A stretch of DNA of 64,000 nt from Macrobrachium rosenbergii (GCF_040412425.1 NC_089744.1:28116001-28180000), one strand, 5' to 3'. Shown: positions 27,447-43,141, counted from the stretch's first letter. Program-made: numbers and translations. Notes: generated from the letters alone by a model not told the origin.

Positions 27447-27766
27447 AGGGCCGTTAGGAGGAATGGGATGGAATAGGATACAGGATTTAGGCCAAACACT
27501 GGGACCTATCATTCAGTGCTGAAAGGGAAATTGAGAGTAGAAAGATTTGAAAGATAAAACAGGATGAAAACTTTGCAGTTGCACTATTAAACAATTGTTT
27601 GGCGAGGGTGGACAGCAAGATGAAAGAGAGAGAATATGAATGGAGATACTGTAAAAGGAATGAAAGGAGTTGCAGCTAGGGTCCGAAAGGACGCTGTAAA
27701 CAACCTTAAATAATGCCTACAGTGCACCGCTGACGGCACTACCCCCTACGAGGGCCGTTAGGAGGA
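27447..27766 (+). mobile_element. SINE family A, copy 3, with 16-bp target-site duplication
   Basis: The insert 27463-27750 runs from ATGGGATGGAATAGG to GGCACTACCCCCTACG. It is bracketed by perfect 16-bp direct repeats AGGGCCGTTAGGAGGA at 27447-27462 and 27751-27766. This sets the ends of the family and shows that no poly(A) or microsatellite tail is present. The duplication length fits target-primed insertion by a LINE endonuclease (inference). Confidence 0.92.
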
Positions 27767-28214
27767 GGCCTTGTGGTCACGGAGAAGAGTAAATTTCTTG
27801 TTAATGATTAGGTTAAGGATTTTCTTCCTTCTTTAGTTTCCCACTTATTACTGTCTTAATCATTTTCTTCCTTCTCCTTTGCATTTCTCCTCTAACTTAA
27901 TCATTTTCTTCCTTCTCCTCTGCATTTCTCCTCTAACTGTCGTTTACATGACATTAAACTGTGGGTTTGAATGAGGGTTGTAAGTGAATGTGCTTATACC
28001 CTCAGCCAATAATTCGGGCCTTGTATAGACGATTTTAATGTGATAAACTTAGCCTTTCACATTGAAGGTTTCAATTATTCCCCTCTTTAAGCTGTAGTAG
28101 TAAAGAAAATATCTTTAAAAGGCCTTGAAGGAGCCTGCATATATTATTTACAGATTCCAAAGTGTAAACAAAAGCTGTATAATAATCATATCAGGACCAC
28201 AGAGTTCTAGCAAT

Positions 28215-28346
<132 letters not shown>

Positions 28347-28750
28347 TGTGTCCGAGTGTGCGTCGAGTTAATAACCGGTTCTCTTTCCTTTTAATATCTT
28401 CGCCTAACGTATATTTTTATTTCCTTCGTTAAGCTCTGAAAATTGATTCTCGGTACCCCTGAGAAATTGCGATTTAATCATCCCGTTAATTAAAACTTTG
28501 GATTTGCGATCTTATCCAACCTTTCTTAACACCTCAAGGAAAAATTTATGAGGCTTTTACCAACACGACCAATTTCTTCAAAACCCGTCTCTTATGATCT
28601 ATTCTCTCTATTCTCTTGAGTCTTCACCATTTCGGTTTCTCATTTCATTCCACTTATTCGTCATCTTCTTTTCTATTCTTATATGACTTCTGTTTACCCC
28701 TTGGTGGCAGCACTGGTTTGCAAAATCGCTTTTCCAAACGTTCGTTCGCT

Positions 28751-28858
28751 CGACTTGTTAGAATACATGAAAGCCTTTTGTATACACGACTTGTTAGAAT
28801 ACATGAAAGCCTTTTGTATACACGACTTGTTAGAATACGTGAAAGCCTTTTGTATACA
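28751..28858. repeat. 36-bp tandem triplication
   Basis: Three nearly identical 36-bp units starting CGACTTGTTAGAATACATGA; the third differs by one base (ACGTGA). The high identity implies a recent origin. Confidence 0.95.
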
Positions 28859-29064
28859 AAGTCATTTATTTTCTTTTTTTAACTTAAAAAAAAGATGATA
28901 TCATTATCATTACTGCTATTTTTTTTTTTATTTTCGTTGATATTACTATTGTTTTAGGAATTCTCACACACACGCACACACACACACAGTAAAGTATGAA
29001 ATGTAAAACAAACATCAGGACCTCTCGGATGAAAAACCAATTCACATAGTTCGTAAAAGAAGTT

Positions 29065-29397
29065 TGGAATGGAATGCAATGGAATAAAGAATTTAGGCCA
29101 AAGGCCAAGCGCTGAGACTTATGAGGTTAGTCAACGCTGAAATGGAAATTGAGAGTAGAAAGGTTTGAAAGGTGTAACAAGAGGAACATCTGGCAGTTGC
29201 ACTATGAAACAATTGTTAGAAGGTGGAAAGGAAGATGGAAGAAAGACAACGTGAACGGAGGTACAGTAAAAGGAATGTAAGGGGTTGAAGCTAGAGGCCG
29301 AAGGGACACTGCAAAGAGCCTCAAGTAATGCCTGCCGACAGTGCAGAGTGAGGTGCGCTGGCGGTACTACCGTCCCCCCGCCCCAACCCCCCATGGG
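29065..29397 (+). mobile_element. SINE family A, copy 4
   Basis: Full-length copy from GGAATGGAATGCAATGGAAT to the CCCCCCATGGG end. The flanks TAAAAGAAGTTTGGAA (left) and TAAAAGAGTTGGAA (right) look like a diverged target-site duplication. Confidence 0.87.
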
Positions 29398-29624
29398 AAT
29401 AAAAGAGTTGGAACCGGAGTACTCGCAGGGTGCCTGAGGTGTTACCTGGAAAGGCTGGACCCTTTGCACCAGTGAATTTTTATCAATTCTCAATCAGCCA
29501 TTAACCACGTGATGCTTTTAATTCGAATTACCACCGTCTAAGCATTGTTTATAAAAACAGAGAAATAAAAATGTTATTAATGGTCTTCGACATCTTATAA
29601 AAGAACTTTTGCATTCATGTATCA

Positions 29625-29935
29625 GAACTGGAATTAGAATACAGAATTTAAGCCAAAGGCCAAGCGCTTGGAACTATGAGGCCATTCAGCGCTGAAACGG
29701 AAATTGACAGTAAAGGAGGTCTGAAAGGTGTAACAGGAGGAAAACCTTGCAGTTGCACTATGAAACAATTGTTGGGAGAGGGTCGAAAGTAAGATGGAAG
29801 AAAGAGAATATGAACGGAGGTACGATAGAAAGTTTGAAAGGGGTTGCAGCTAGGGACCGAAGGGACGCTGCAAAGAGACTTAAGCAATGCCTACAGTGCA
29901 CCGCGTGAGGTGCACCGACGGCACTAACCCCCTAC
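29625..29935 (+). mobile_element. SINE family A, copy 5
   Basis: Full-length copy only about 230 bp after copy 4, same orientation; contains GCCAAAGGCCAAGCGCTTGG and ends CTAACCCCCTACGG. No clear target-site duplication. Confidence 0.86.
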
Positions 29936-29939
29936 GGAA

Positions 29940-30617
29940 GAAAAAGTAAAAAAATAAAAATCTTCATACATTAAAGGAAACTTCAGACCGTAAAACTAAC
30001 GAAACAGTAATTAAGCTTCTCTGCACTAGATTACCCAATTAAGTGGTTCCTCTCAAATCTCGCCAAGACAAAACTTGACAACTAAAGCGCTCATGACCTG
30101 ATCATTTTTCTTTTTCCGACAATCTATCGCTGTCGGGAATTACGCATCCTTATATCACCCTTCAAATTCCCAATTTGGAGTCTGATTCGTAATAAATCAT
30201 AACTGAGATACACCAGTCTTTATCCCGATACCAAGAGACACTTGAGTGTTGCCAACCGGTGGAAAGAAAATTGATGACATTAGTCTGGTGGTCCAAAGGC
30301 TTAATGATCTTGTCGCGAGGATTAATGAAAGCCTTGAAGAGCTAAATCCACTACCAATTCATCATTCTGATCAGTTTCCTAACTTGATACCACTGGCAAA
30401 TTTATGACTTTCATTCAGGCTTTATGACGTTTAATCCGTATGGACTTACTTACATCCCCTCAGGTCGTTCTTCGAATGAACTCGGTGATTTGTCAGTTTG
30501 CTGTTCCGTGTAGGGAAGGCTTTTGTGCTTTCGAAATTTGGTTATTCTTTACCTGTAATGATATCTGTCTGGGTTCACGGTATTAATAATGTACTCGTGA
30601 GTCTAAGAACGTAAATT

Positions 30618-30621
<4 letters not shown>
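29940..30621. other. unique DNA, no gene seen
   Basis: No recognisable feature. Confidence 0.5.

Positions 30622-30686
<65 letters not shown>
30622..30686. repeat. (CT)n microsatellite
   Basis: About 32 CT units. Confidence 0.97.
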
Positions 30687-30690
<4 letters not shown>

Positions 30691-30739
30691 ATAATTATAT
30701 TAACCAAAATGTCACTTGCTATGAGTTCAATATACCTTC

Positions 30740-31220
<481 letters not shown>

Positions 31221-31497
31221 ATTAAACACTGGAAGTCTGGTCTGCTAAAAATAAATACAGGATCCTCGCAAAACCCATTCACGCTTATACATGATTAAAT
31301 ACAGTGTTCACACTTTTTACTTTAGTGGTACCGTCCCCACCAAGCTCCTCGAATATTGTGTATCAAGAGCCCAATTTTGCTCAATTCCCCTGGAACGAGT
31401 CCGCACTCCCGAGTGCCGTAAATCCAGTCATTAAACTCACTCATCACCTGTGTATCATTTTAGCTGTGACTTACCAGTTCTTTGGAAACATATAACA

Positions 31498-31795
31498 ATA
31501 CCGTTCTTCGGAACAAACCAGAACCGTTCTCTTGAACAACCAAACCCGTTCTTTGGAACAAACCAGAACTGTTCTCTTGAGCAACCAAACCCGTTCTTCG
31601 GCACAATTACCATTCTTCAGAACAAATTACTGTTCTTCAGAACAATTACCATTCTCTGGAACAAACCAGAACCATTCTCTTGAACAACCAAACCTGTTCT
31701 TCTGAACAATTACTGTTCTTCAGAGAGCAAACTTACTGTTCTTCGGAACAAACCAGAACCGTTCTCTTGAACAACTAAACCTGTTCTTCGGAACC
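31498..31795. repeat. degenerate tandem repeat of about 22/45 bp
   Basis: Alternating blocks CCGTTCTTCGGAACAAACCA and CCGTTCTCTTGAACAACCAA. Each block is itself a small palindrome (GTTC...GAAC), so the array can form serial hairpins. Lies 0.7 kb upstream of the gag relic. Confidence 0.88.
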
Positions 31796-32509
31796 GCACC
31801 TCTGCACTTGGCAAAAGAGCGACTGTCATTTGTAAGTTGACTACAGCACACTTTCTGTGCTGGGCAAAAGTTTCGCATATTCTGCCTAACTTCACCAGTG
31901 GTTCGCCTCACAACTGGGTGCCTGCAGATTTTGCGCTTCTTGCTAAGTTTGCACCATGTTCCTACAACCATCCACACCGTGAGTGCCACATATTTAGCCC
32001 TTCAGACCCCTAGCATCCAAATACCAAAACAAGCAACCCCCCCCCTACTGTGTGTAAGAACACAACCAGCACCGTGCCCCTTAGTACCGACTGCCAACAG
32101 TGTATCCTTCACCTTACTTAGACTTCAGGTGACCCCTTTTGGGCCCTTGAGTGCCACCTACTCACTCCAAGGAATGCTCCCAGTGCCATCCCTTTTAATA
32201 GGGCGTACTGCAACAGTATTTGTAGGCACTCACCCGAATTACTGCCCTTAATATCAGGGCCAGTGCCATCCATCTCTACCTTGCAAAACCAACCCATTAC
32301 CTACTAGTCCTCTACAACACCCTCGCACTTAGTGCCAGTGCCACCTCACCAAGGGGGCACTCCCATTTACTAGTGGCACTGCCCACTGGCCCACACCATT
32401 GCATAACCACACCCTGCCAAAGCAGAGTCCAATTTCTAGTCTGTGCAATTGCTTGCACAGTCTAACACTGACCTATATCTCACCTTAGGCCCACAACAAC
32501 TGCAGCATC

Positions 32510-33539
32510 ATGTCTGCCAATGACTACAAAGCCTTCCTGGAAACCGGGAAGGGGCTGAACCTACGGGGGAAGCAACTGAACAGGTAGGTCCAAGAACAGG
32601 TAGCTGTCGCTAAGAAGGAGAGAGAAAAAGTAAGGAAGGAAAGAGAAGCAAAGGAGGAATGAGAAAGGAAGGAGAGAGAAGGAGAAAGGAAGGAGAGAGA
32701 AGTAAAGGAGGAATGAGAAAGGAAGGAGAGAGAAGCAGAGGCGGAGAAGCAAAGACAATTCGAGCTAGTCTTGGCCCAGGAGAAAAGAGCCCTTGCTGAA
32801 TTAGAAAGACACGAAAAGGAAAGCCAGCACAACCATAAGCTTGAAAAGTCTAGCCAGGAGAGTGCCATGGCACTCGCCCAATATAGGGCCGAGCATTCCA
32901 CTAAGGCCTATCCACAATCCGCCCTCAACAGCATAAGCTCACTAACTCTGAAGTGGAATGACTCCAAACCTGAGGCCTGGTTCAAACAAATGGAGCATGT
33001 CTTCACCAATTTTGAGCCTACCACAGCAGAGATCTCCTTGATGGCCTAGTTGCTTTCTGCTCCTTAACCAATGATGCTCAAGGGGACCTCAAAGAAGTCA
33101 GGAAGGCTATCATCAAGGCCATATGAAATTACCCCTGAACGCTGGAGACAACGTTGGAGTCACCAACCAAAGGAAGCGGGTCAAACTTGGACAGATTTGG
33201 CCTATCACAAGACTCGAGCTGTTAAGCATTAGCTGGAAGCCCTTGACATCACATCGGTTAAGGAACTCTTAGAGCACATGCAACTGGAAGACTTCTACTA
33301 TGCTCCAAGCTCCTTACCCACGTACTTATGAGAGTCCCAAGGCCCTCAGTGAGTGCTGCCACTTAGCGGATGACTGGGACACTTATCATCCTTTCACCAG
33401 TTCCATAGATTACAAGATTATCCCCCAAGGTCACACCTCCTTGCGAGCCCAACCAAAGAATGGGCCTTCTTCCAATCATCAATCTCTAGGCACTCCAGCC
33501 GAAGGCCCTATATTTGTCGCACCTCCTCAAGGTAGCTAG
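32510..33539 (+). pseudogene. retrotransposon gag-like protein, broken
   Basis: Gag proteins form the retrotransposon particle. From ATG 32510 the frame reads MSANDYKAFLETGKGLNL, then a Lys/Glu/Arg-rich coiled-coil segment. After that come SISSLTLKWND and EAWFKQMEHVFTNFEP, typical of Gypsy-type gag. In-frame stops lie near 32585, 32657, 32711 and 33046, and there is a frameshift near 33065. Later pieces in other frames read LTNDAQGDLKEVRKAIIKAI, WRQRWSHQPKEAGQTW, VKELLEHMQLEDFYYA and SECCHLADDWDTYHP. This arrangement (helix, LPxxLxxYL, LADDW) resembles the SCAN-like C-terminal gag domain. No CCHC knuckle was seen. Confidence 0.72.
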
Positions 33540-33848
33540 GTCAAGGCATTTGAAGATACTGGCACGCAAGTCTCCCTGATAAGGGAAGATAAAGTTCCTT
33601 ATGGGGCTAAAACTGACAAACATAAACTCGTCACCATCGAGAGTATTAATCGGGTAAAACTGATTCTCCCGACAGTTCGTTTGAGGGTCACTAGGCCCCA
33701 CAGAACCAAGCTCTGCACACTTGCAGTTGCAAATTACCTTCCTGGAGGCTATGACCTCCTCCTCCTCCTGGGACAGGACTCTCTGTCCCCACCTAACTCA
33801 AGACAACCCAAGGGTCCTGACCCCTCTGTCTCCTTTAGGCATAAATAG
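33540..33848 (+). pseudogene. retropepsin-like aspartic protease domain
   Basis: In phase with the last gag segment after a TAG at 33537-33539. It reads VKAFEDTGTQVSLIRE, where DTG is the catalytic motif, then LVTIESINRVKLILPTVRLR, VANYLPGGYDLLLLLGQDSL (the Ile/Leu-Leu-Gly-x-Asp flap-end motif) and stops at 33846-33848. Length (about 100 residues) and motif spacing fit a retroelement protease. Apart from the leading stop this domain is intact. The extra LL in front of LGQD comes from a CTC run. Confidence 0.75.
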
Positions 33849-34591
33849 TCCTCACAGACCTGCCTCAGAACCACTGCCAGTGCCACCTAAGCACAATGAA
33901 CAGTGCCAGGCTCCGTCCGTTTCTGTCACTGACCCCTTACCCAATTTAATTCCCGTGCCTCGCCATGCCTTAGTGCCAGTGCCAGAGCACACCACAGATC
34001 TCCCATCAGGAGATCCCAACCTTGCCTCAAATTGCCTTGTCTGAACATTGAGCCAATTCCAAATTTGATTCCTGTGCCTGGTCCTGCCTTAATGCCAGTG
34101 GTATAGCACTCCGTTGATCTCCCTTCAGGAGATCCCAGTCCGGCACCCCTCTCTTCGCCCGGCTTGGCCCCGCTACCAGTATCGGTAAGAGAGCCAACCC
34201 AAAGTTACTAGGGTCCCTTCCGGATTCCCCTGACCTCAGTGGAGCCTCACCCTCTGGCGCAGCCTTGCAACATGTGCCTGAGTTGGTCATTGCAACCTGC
34301 GAACCTCGCATGCCTGTAAAGACTTCTTCCTCTTTTTCCCAGTCCTCAGAAGATGGGACTCTGATGGAAAATTCTTCCATATCTCAGCTGGTCGCAGAGC
34401 TACAGAAACTGCAATGGCAAATAGTAGATATTATTGGCACTGCCCCTGCTCCAGTTATCGCAGCAGCCGGAACAGGTGGCACTCCAGCACCTCCCTCGGA
34501 CTCGGGTTCACTGATTCCTCCTAAAACATCAAAACATCAACCTAAAAGAGGTTCAAGGAAGAAAGGTCAGAGGCATAGAAAGTCCAGGTAG
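33849..34591 (+). pseudogene. proline-rich downstream segment of the retroelement
   Basis: Pieces such as EPLPVPPKHNEQ, LIPVPRHALVPVPEH and, from 34265, a 108-codon frame ending PKRGSRKKGQRHRKSR. There are two imperfect direct copies of a CCAGTGCC...TCAGGAGATCCCA block (about 33960-34020 and 34080-34140). The basic C-terminus could bind nucleic acid, but no known domain is recognised. Confidence 0.4.
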
Positions 34592-37476
<2,885 letters not shown>

Positions 37477-37785
37477 TGTACATACACACGGAATAAGAAG
37501 AATTTTTAATGTACATCGGACTGCACACTGAAGGTGTTTAACAAAACATTCTCAATGATATGGGAGCATAAATATTTCTAAAACAATTTCAGTTATTGCT
37601 AGCCATCATGCAAAGTGTCAGACCTGAATATTTATTTGAAGTAAGCGAACTCAAGTGTCGAATTTTGGTCCCTTTTTAAGAGATCCTATGTAATTTAAAT
37701 CTTGGAGAAATGCGACTGGAGTTTCAATGTTTAGGATCTCACACAATTCCATGCCTAGTTTCCAATTACCCTTTTAATATATTAG

Positions 37786-37922
37786 AATGGAATGCAATAT
37801 AAAATTTAACCCAAAAGCCAAGCACTTGAGCCTATGAGGTCGTTCAGGTAACTGAGAGTAACAAGGTTTAAAAGCTGTAACATCAGGAAAACCTCGCATT
37901 TATGCTATGAAACAATTCTGTC
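37786..37922 (+). mobile_element. SINE family A, copy 6, 3'-truncated
   Basis: Starts AGAATGGAATGCAATATAAA and ends after TGCTATGAAACAATTCTG, covering only the first 45% of the family. Loss of the 3' half is unusual for a retrotransposed copy, where 5' truncation is expected; a later deletion is likely. Confidence 0.82.
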
Positions 37923-38573
37923 CAGTAACTTCTGAGTTTAGGGTCAGACGATTGTAGATGTATTTTTCTTTTCCGTCTTAACTTGCCTGCATATTTTGTT
38001 TCTTCTATTTTTCTGAAAACATTTTCATTTCGTTTAACTGCGCCGGCCATCTTTCTTTTCATTCATCACATCAAGTCACCACATTGGATGCATTTTAGTC
38101 ATATTTTTCTGAGATACCAAAGTGATCTTATTTTTCCGCGGGCGTTGCATGCTAAAGACGACGTTACATACATCGGAAGCGTGTTTATTTAATTTTGTCA
38201 TTCTAAAAAATTGTTAAGGTTTCATTGGGGCACACATGATACCACTGTTACAAACTTCATATCTAACCCTACTTTCATGTTCTCATGTGGCGCAAACATG
38301 ACGAAATTCGATGTTCTTCGTCTGTTTTTCATACACCTTCTTCACATGATCAATTTCATTCTATCCACCCGCTTTACAATTTTTTTTCTTTTTTAATATT
38401 CGTTTAAATTAGCTTTATCTTTTCTCTTGTTTATCAATTTATTTCTTAGTTACTTTTTTTAGTTTACTCTTTTCTTATTCTACAAACATCGTCTCCACCA
38501 CATGGATTCCCTGCAACCTTACGATAACTGCTTTAATTCAAAACAATCAACTTTTTTCTAATGAAGGGCAGAA

Positions 38574-38575
<2 letters not shown>
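37923..38575. other. unique DNA, no gene seen
   Basis: No recognisable feature. Confidence 0.5.

Positions 38576-38650
<75 letters not shown>
38576..38650. repeat. (GA)n microsatellite
   Basis: About 37 GA units. Confidence 0.97.
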
Positions 38651-38653
<3 letters not shown>

Positions 38654-39341
38654 AAGTTTTACATATTCTGGGTAATCGAAAGTTTGACAGTCGCCGTTTT
38701 ATGAGAAATTCAAATAAAAATCTCATTCATTTTTTTCTTAAAAATTATTCATTTGAAAAATAAGTGTCATCACATAACCAGTCATTCGCTAGTTTAAATT
38801 TAGTTAACCTATCAGTGCTATATTTTCCTTCGGTTTACTCGGTGAAAGTATTTGCTTCATAATTTATTTCACATAGCACCATTACATTAACTGAAGTAAT
38901 TTATATTGGAAAAGACACTAACTTCACGTTGGATAATTTTCTATGTTGCTGGAAGGTACGTTAATTCGCAAATGGGGTTGCCATCAATACAACAGAGAAA
39001 GACACTGAAAAACAAAGACAGAACAGAGACAGAGACAGAGAATTATAAATGACAAGAGGGTTAAAAAAAAAAAAAAGAAAGACGTGACCGATTTTTCTTC
39101 AGGGCAGCTCCTCGTTAATGTATTTCATGCAGGGTACGTTTGAATTCAATGCCGTCCTAATGTATGCAAATTAGCCGTCTCGGTGTAAAGTATTTTGTGT
39201 TAATGATGAGCAAGCTACTGCTGCTGGTGCTGGTGGTATTCGACCCTTCTCAGAAAATTATGCGAGACAGGACGAACTTCCAGTAAGTGCTATTGCGATT
39301 TCATAAGGAAAAAGAAAGCAATCGAAATAAGACCCTTGTCG

Positions 39342-39370
39342 TGGGTGTGTGTGTGTGTGTGTGTGTGTGT
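39342..39370. repeat. (GT)n microsatellite
   Basis: About 14 GT units. Confidence 0.95.
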
Positions 39371-39491
39371 CAAGATACCAACTTGCGTGATGCAACACTG
39401 ATCTTTTTACTGAACAAGAGAAGCTTTCGGTGGAATATTCAAATGACAGGAATATGCGACTGTTATTTTGAAAAGGTAAATAAAATGACTG

Positions 39492-39505
39492 ATATATATA
39501 TATAC

Positions 39506-39579
<74 letters not shown>

Positions 39580-39690
39580 TAGGAAATAATGGAAGCCATA
39601 AGTACCTAATGCTTTAGTATATTTAACATGCACTTCAAGAGTATATCAACTATACGAAAGCGTTAGGTACACACACACCCACACACAGGC

Positions 39691-39767
<77 letters not shown>

Positions 39768-39768
39768 G
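39492..39768. repeat. two (TA)n arrays flanking a hairpin segment
   Basis: TA arrays at 39492-39574 and 39696-39768 enclose about 120 bp. There GTACCTAATGCTTTAGTAT (39602) pairs imperfectly with CTATACGAAAGCGTTAGGTA (39650). Confidence 0.8.
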
Positions 39769-40179
39769 GATTTCCTCTCAGAGGGGATTTGTGATATAAG
39801 GAGCAAACCTTTCGGTTCTCAGGAAGTACACAGTGAGGCTGATAACTTATACCCTTTTTAATCTTGGTTGCGACTACCACAGTCACTCAACTACCATGTA
39901 TTTAGTTTATATCACAAGCATACAGAATTTCAATTGTGCCTTTGTAAGGGAGCATTCCCAGCCGTCCAGCCGGTGGTTTCCAAGTTCAAAAATAAGCTGC
40001 CTTCCTTGTGAGAATAAGGGGTCACTTCTTCTTTTGAAGGACTTTGATTTGGCTTTTGGGGTAGACTGTAGTCTCGATCGGCTGCCCTGCCTGTCATCGC
40101 TTAGACCCCGGTAGTGTATGTACATGTAGTGTTCCAGTCACCAGCACCCTTTCTCCCATCAAGGCTCTAAGGGAAATCA

Positions 40180-40640
40180 CTATAGTGAAGAAAAAAGAGA
40201 ATTCACCTTTGAACTGCAGGAAGCTTTCATCTTATTCTTTCTTGAAATCACTCTCTCCGCATAACCAAACCATCTCACAGCACTGTGATCCATCCTCGGA
40301 TCTTCATATTTCTGGACCTTTTCAATCTTTCTCATTCAACTTGATATGACACAAGCAATTCATCTCAACAGCTTCTACCATTTTCCTCTTTCACATACCA
40401 CGTCCACACTTCAGTTCCATAAAGGAGACATGGTTTAACAACCCTATCATACATTCTTACTTTTTTCTATAACTAGGCTACTTCTCTCTTATCTTTCAAA
40501 AATCATTTGTATACATCCTGATAACTTTTTTCTGTAATACCCCTCCGGTCTTACAGGTATAGGCTACTCTCCTAAGTACTTATACCAGCCAACCTCTCCT
40601 GATCTTCCTCTATACATTTCAATGTTCACTGGTGCACCCT
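40180..40640 (-). pseudogene. LINE reverse transcriptase C-terminal fragment
   Basis: Minus-strand pieces in shifting frames: EVGWYKYLGE (about 40590), RVVKPCLLYGTEVWTWYVKE (about 40430-40370), then HSAVRWFGYAERVISRK (about 40290-40240). The order FKYLG, then V-x-P-x-LLYG-x-E-x-W, then LRWFGHxER matches the thumb and C-terminal end of RT proteins in RTE-like and related LINEs. Frameshifts and stops make it a dead fragment, and the upstream catalytic YxDD region is absent. Confidence 0.7.
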
Positions 40641-40803
40641 GTTCGTTTCTATCTCTCTCTCTCTCTCTCAGTTGGGCACTACAGATGTCCAAATCAGGCC
40701 TCTTAATTCCTTCAACACCTTACCACACTTCTGGACGCCTTAGGCCAAGGGCCCGTGATATATAAAATAAAAAAAACGGCTTACTTTGAACCAACTAGTC
40801 ATT

Positions 40804-40812
<9 letters not shown>

Positions 40813-40861
<49 letters not shown>

Positions 40862-40980
40862 AAAACATACACACACATATATATGTATATATATACATAC
40901 ATATATTATAAATGAATACCATATATACATATATACTATATATATATGATATAATTATATATACACATATATATACTTGT
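40813..40980. repeat. (CT)n with flanking CA/TA-rich sequence
   Basis: CT array 40813-40852, then CACACAAAAACATACACACA and interrupted TA/CATA repeats. Confidence 0.9.
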
Positions 40981-41334
40981 GTATGCATTACTCTTAAATC
41001 AATAATACAGAGAAAATCTTGTAGCCTATGTACATAATGAACACCCTCAGGACAAGAAGAATGACACCTTTGCCTCCTACTTCAATTCAAATATTGGAGA
41101 CTGACTTCTTTGTCCTTTTTATCGATGAGTTGGGTGAAAATGTGGAGTGCAGACTCCTCATATCTGTGACAGAAGAGAAAGCAAACATTGACCAAAGAGT
41201 CACTACAGATGTAAATATTAATAACTAAAAGAACTATCCCATACATAACAATGGAAGGCCATGAAGTTTAAGTAAGACAGGTTCGCATACAGACTAAAGG
41301 AGCAACGGACAGGCATACCAGTAGATAAGATACA

Positions 41335-41748
41335 GTGAGCCATAACGCTGAACTCTGTGAAGAAAGGGGATTCCTCAGAAAATCAATTCAAAGGTTAGAT
41401 TTATTGATATGGTCTTTTTGTGTGAAGCAAAGATTAAATTTCAATCAAATAATTGAATCTTTGGATTCCTCTGGCGTAAGAATTCATGGAAGAAACGCGT
41501 TTAATTTTCTAATTCATTTGCTTTCAGCTTTCTCATTTTACCATTTTCCTTTCCGTATTCAGGCTTTCACTCGGGAAAGTTTTATTTCTTTAAAATACCA
41601 TGGCAGTATTTCCCACTTTGGAATCGCTCAGGTCCAGCTCTTAACACTAAAGGAGCCTCAGTTTAATTCTACTGGAAGAGCGATGCAAGAATCAGCTGCT
41701 CCGTATTTTACTTTACATAAACCAATAAAAATCTACTTTGTCATATAA
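41335..41748 (+). other. longest non-repeat open frame, unassigned
   Basis: A 137-codon frame that is not built from simple repeats. Composition is mixed (MSHNAELCEERGFLRKSIQR at the N-terminus) but no domain, signal peptide or membrane segment is clear. At this AT content such a frame can arise by chance, and no splice signals or promoter support it. Confidence 0.15.
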
Positions 41749-41956
41749 AAGATACATTCATTATCTTAGCACGCAAAATCATCTTTGGATCATTTTCTCT
41801 TTACTCACAGCTAAATACAGCAACGCTTTGGGTGGCAGATACTTTACCCCCGAAAATTCACTGGGAAACTCATTTCATCTTTGAATAACTTCTGTAGTTA
41901 CCACGTAATTTACAATGTTAAAAAACAGGTTTTGACGTAGGAAAAACCTATTTTCG

Positions 41957-42053
41957 GTAGTCGCTGTTGAGTCCTCAAGGAGTTACCTTCCATGGTCTAT
42001 GGTGCTCTGGTAGACCATGGAAGGTAACTCCTTGAGGACAAAACAGCGACTAC
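41957..42053. repeat. near-perfect 97-bp palindrome (foldback)
   Basis: Arm 41957-41999 (GTAGTCGCTGTTGAGTCCTC...) pairs with 42011-42053 (...GAGGACAAAACAGCGACTAC) around an 11-nt loop; only a few bases near GTTGA/CAAAAC fail to pair. The left flank AGGTTTTGACGTAGGAAAAA CCTATTTTCG seems to belong to the same dispersed element. Confidence 0.92.
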
Positions 42054-42277
42054 GCAATCAAAAAAAGACTGAAGAACAACAAAAAGATAGAAGAGCATAC
42101 TCTACATTTCACGGTAATCTCGTGCCTTCCTATATAACTACTGTGCAATCCACTGATTACAATTAATGAAATATGAATGACGCATGACGGCGTAACACTT
42201 TTTTTCGCTTTTGCGGTTCGAAATCAAAATTTATAGATATGAAGGGGTCTGATATTAATAAGAAATGAGCGATACAA

Positions 42278-42345
<68 letters not shown>

Positions 42346-42398
42346 CACATATATGTATATATAATATACAATAAATGTAATTATATATATATATACAT

Positions 42399-42452
<54 letters not shown>
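42278..42452. repeat. (TA)n arrays with interruptions
   Basis: Two TA arrays (42278-42340 and about 42381-42450) around a TA-rich spacer. Confidence 0.95.
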
Positions 42453-42454
<2 letters not shown>

Positions 42455-42459
42455 GATAA

Positions 42460-42565
42460 GGTTAACAATAAAAGCCTTGAATCCGAGAAAGGAAATGACG
42501 AATCTTTCAACCTGTCCGCCAAGATTCGAACCATTGCATGCTAGGTTCCTACAAGGTCACATTTA
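42460..42565 (-). mobile_element. tRNA-related SINE fragment next to (TA)n
   Basis: Minus-strand GGTTCGAATCT (42532-42522) is a near-consensus B box with AGCATGCAAT before it. The body ends at the TA array to the left. The A box is unclear. Confidence 0.5.
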
Positions 42566-42579
42566 CATTATGTGCTACG

Positions 42580-42582
<3 letters not shown>

Positions 42583-42641
<59 letters not shown>
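42583..42641. repeat. (GA)n microsatellite
   Basis: About 29 GA units. Confidence 0.97.
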
Positions 42642-42644
<3 letters not shown>

Positions 42645-43011
42645 CATGAGTTTTGAAAAGCATGGTTTACTGACCCAGACTGGGAACCGGCCAATCAGGG
42701 TCTGAGTTTTAGATTAGAAACCACATTCCCGTAAGTAAATTGTGCAGGAAACTAACCCCATTTTAACTTTTGTCACAACAAGTACTAACGATAGACTGAT
42801 AATAGTACGGAACAGTACTGTGTGATTTGCAACTAACAAGTGTATCCACCTAAATCATTATAGCTTTCGCATTCCCCGTTAATGATTAATGAAGGAGGGA
42901 AATCAGATAAAAATATAGATGCCTTTCAACAATGATACAACGTTGTATTTGAATATATACAGTATATATATATAATATATACAGTATACAGCATATATAT
43001 GTAAATAAAAG

Positions 43012-43085
43012 TAAGTATACCTTAGTTTTACCAGACCACTGAGCTGATTAACAGCTCTCCTAGGGCTGGCCCGAAGGATTAGACT

Positions 43086-43138
<53 letters not shown>
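43012..43138 (-). mobile_element. SINE-like family B, copy 2, truncated by (TA)n
   Basis: 43012-43089 matches 7556-7635 closely (ACCAGACCACTGAGCTGATT and GGCTGGCCCGAAGGATTAGA). Similarity stops where TTATTTTA becomes a TA array (43090-43138). Confidence 0.75.
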
Positions 43139-43139
<1 letters not shown>

Positions 43140-43141
43140 TT

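Noticed and set aside
32524..32901. 125-codon minus frame rich in Ser/Leu/Phe
   Set aside because: Antisense of the Lys/Glu-rich gag coiled-coil segment.
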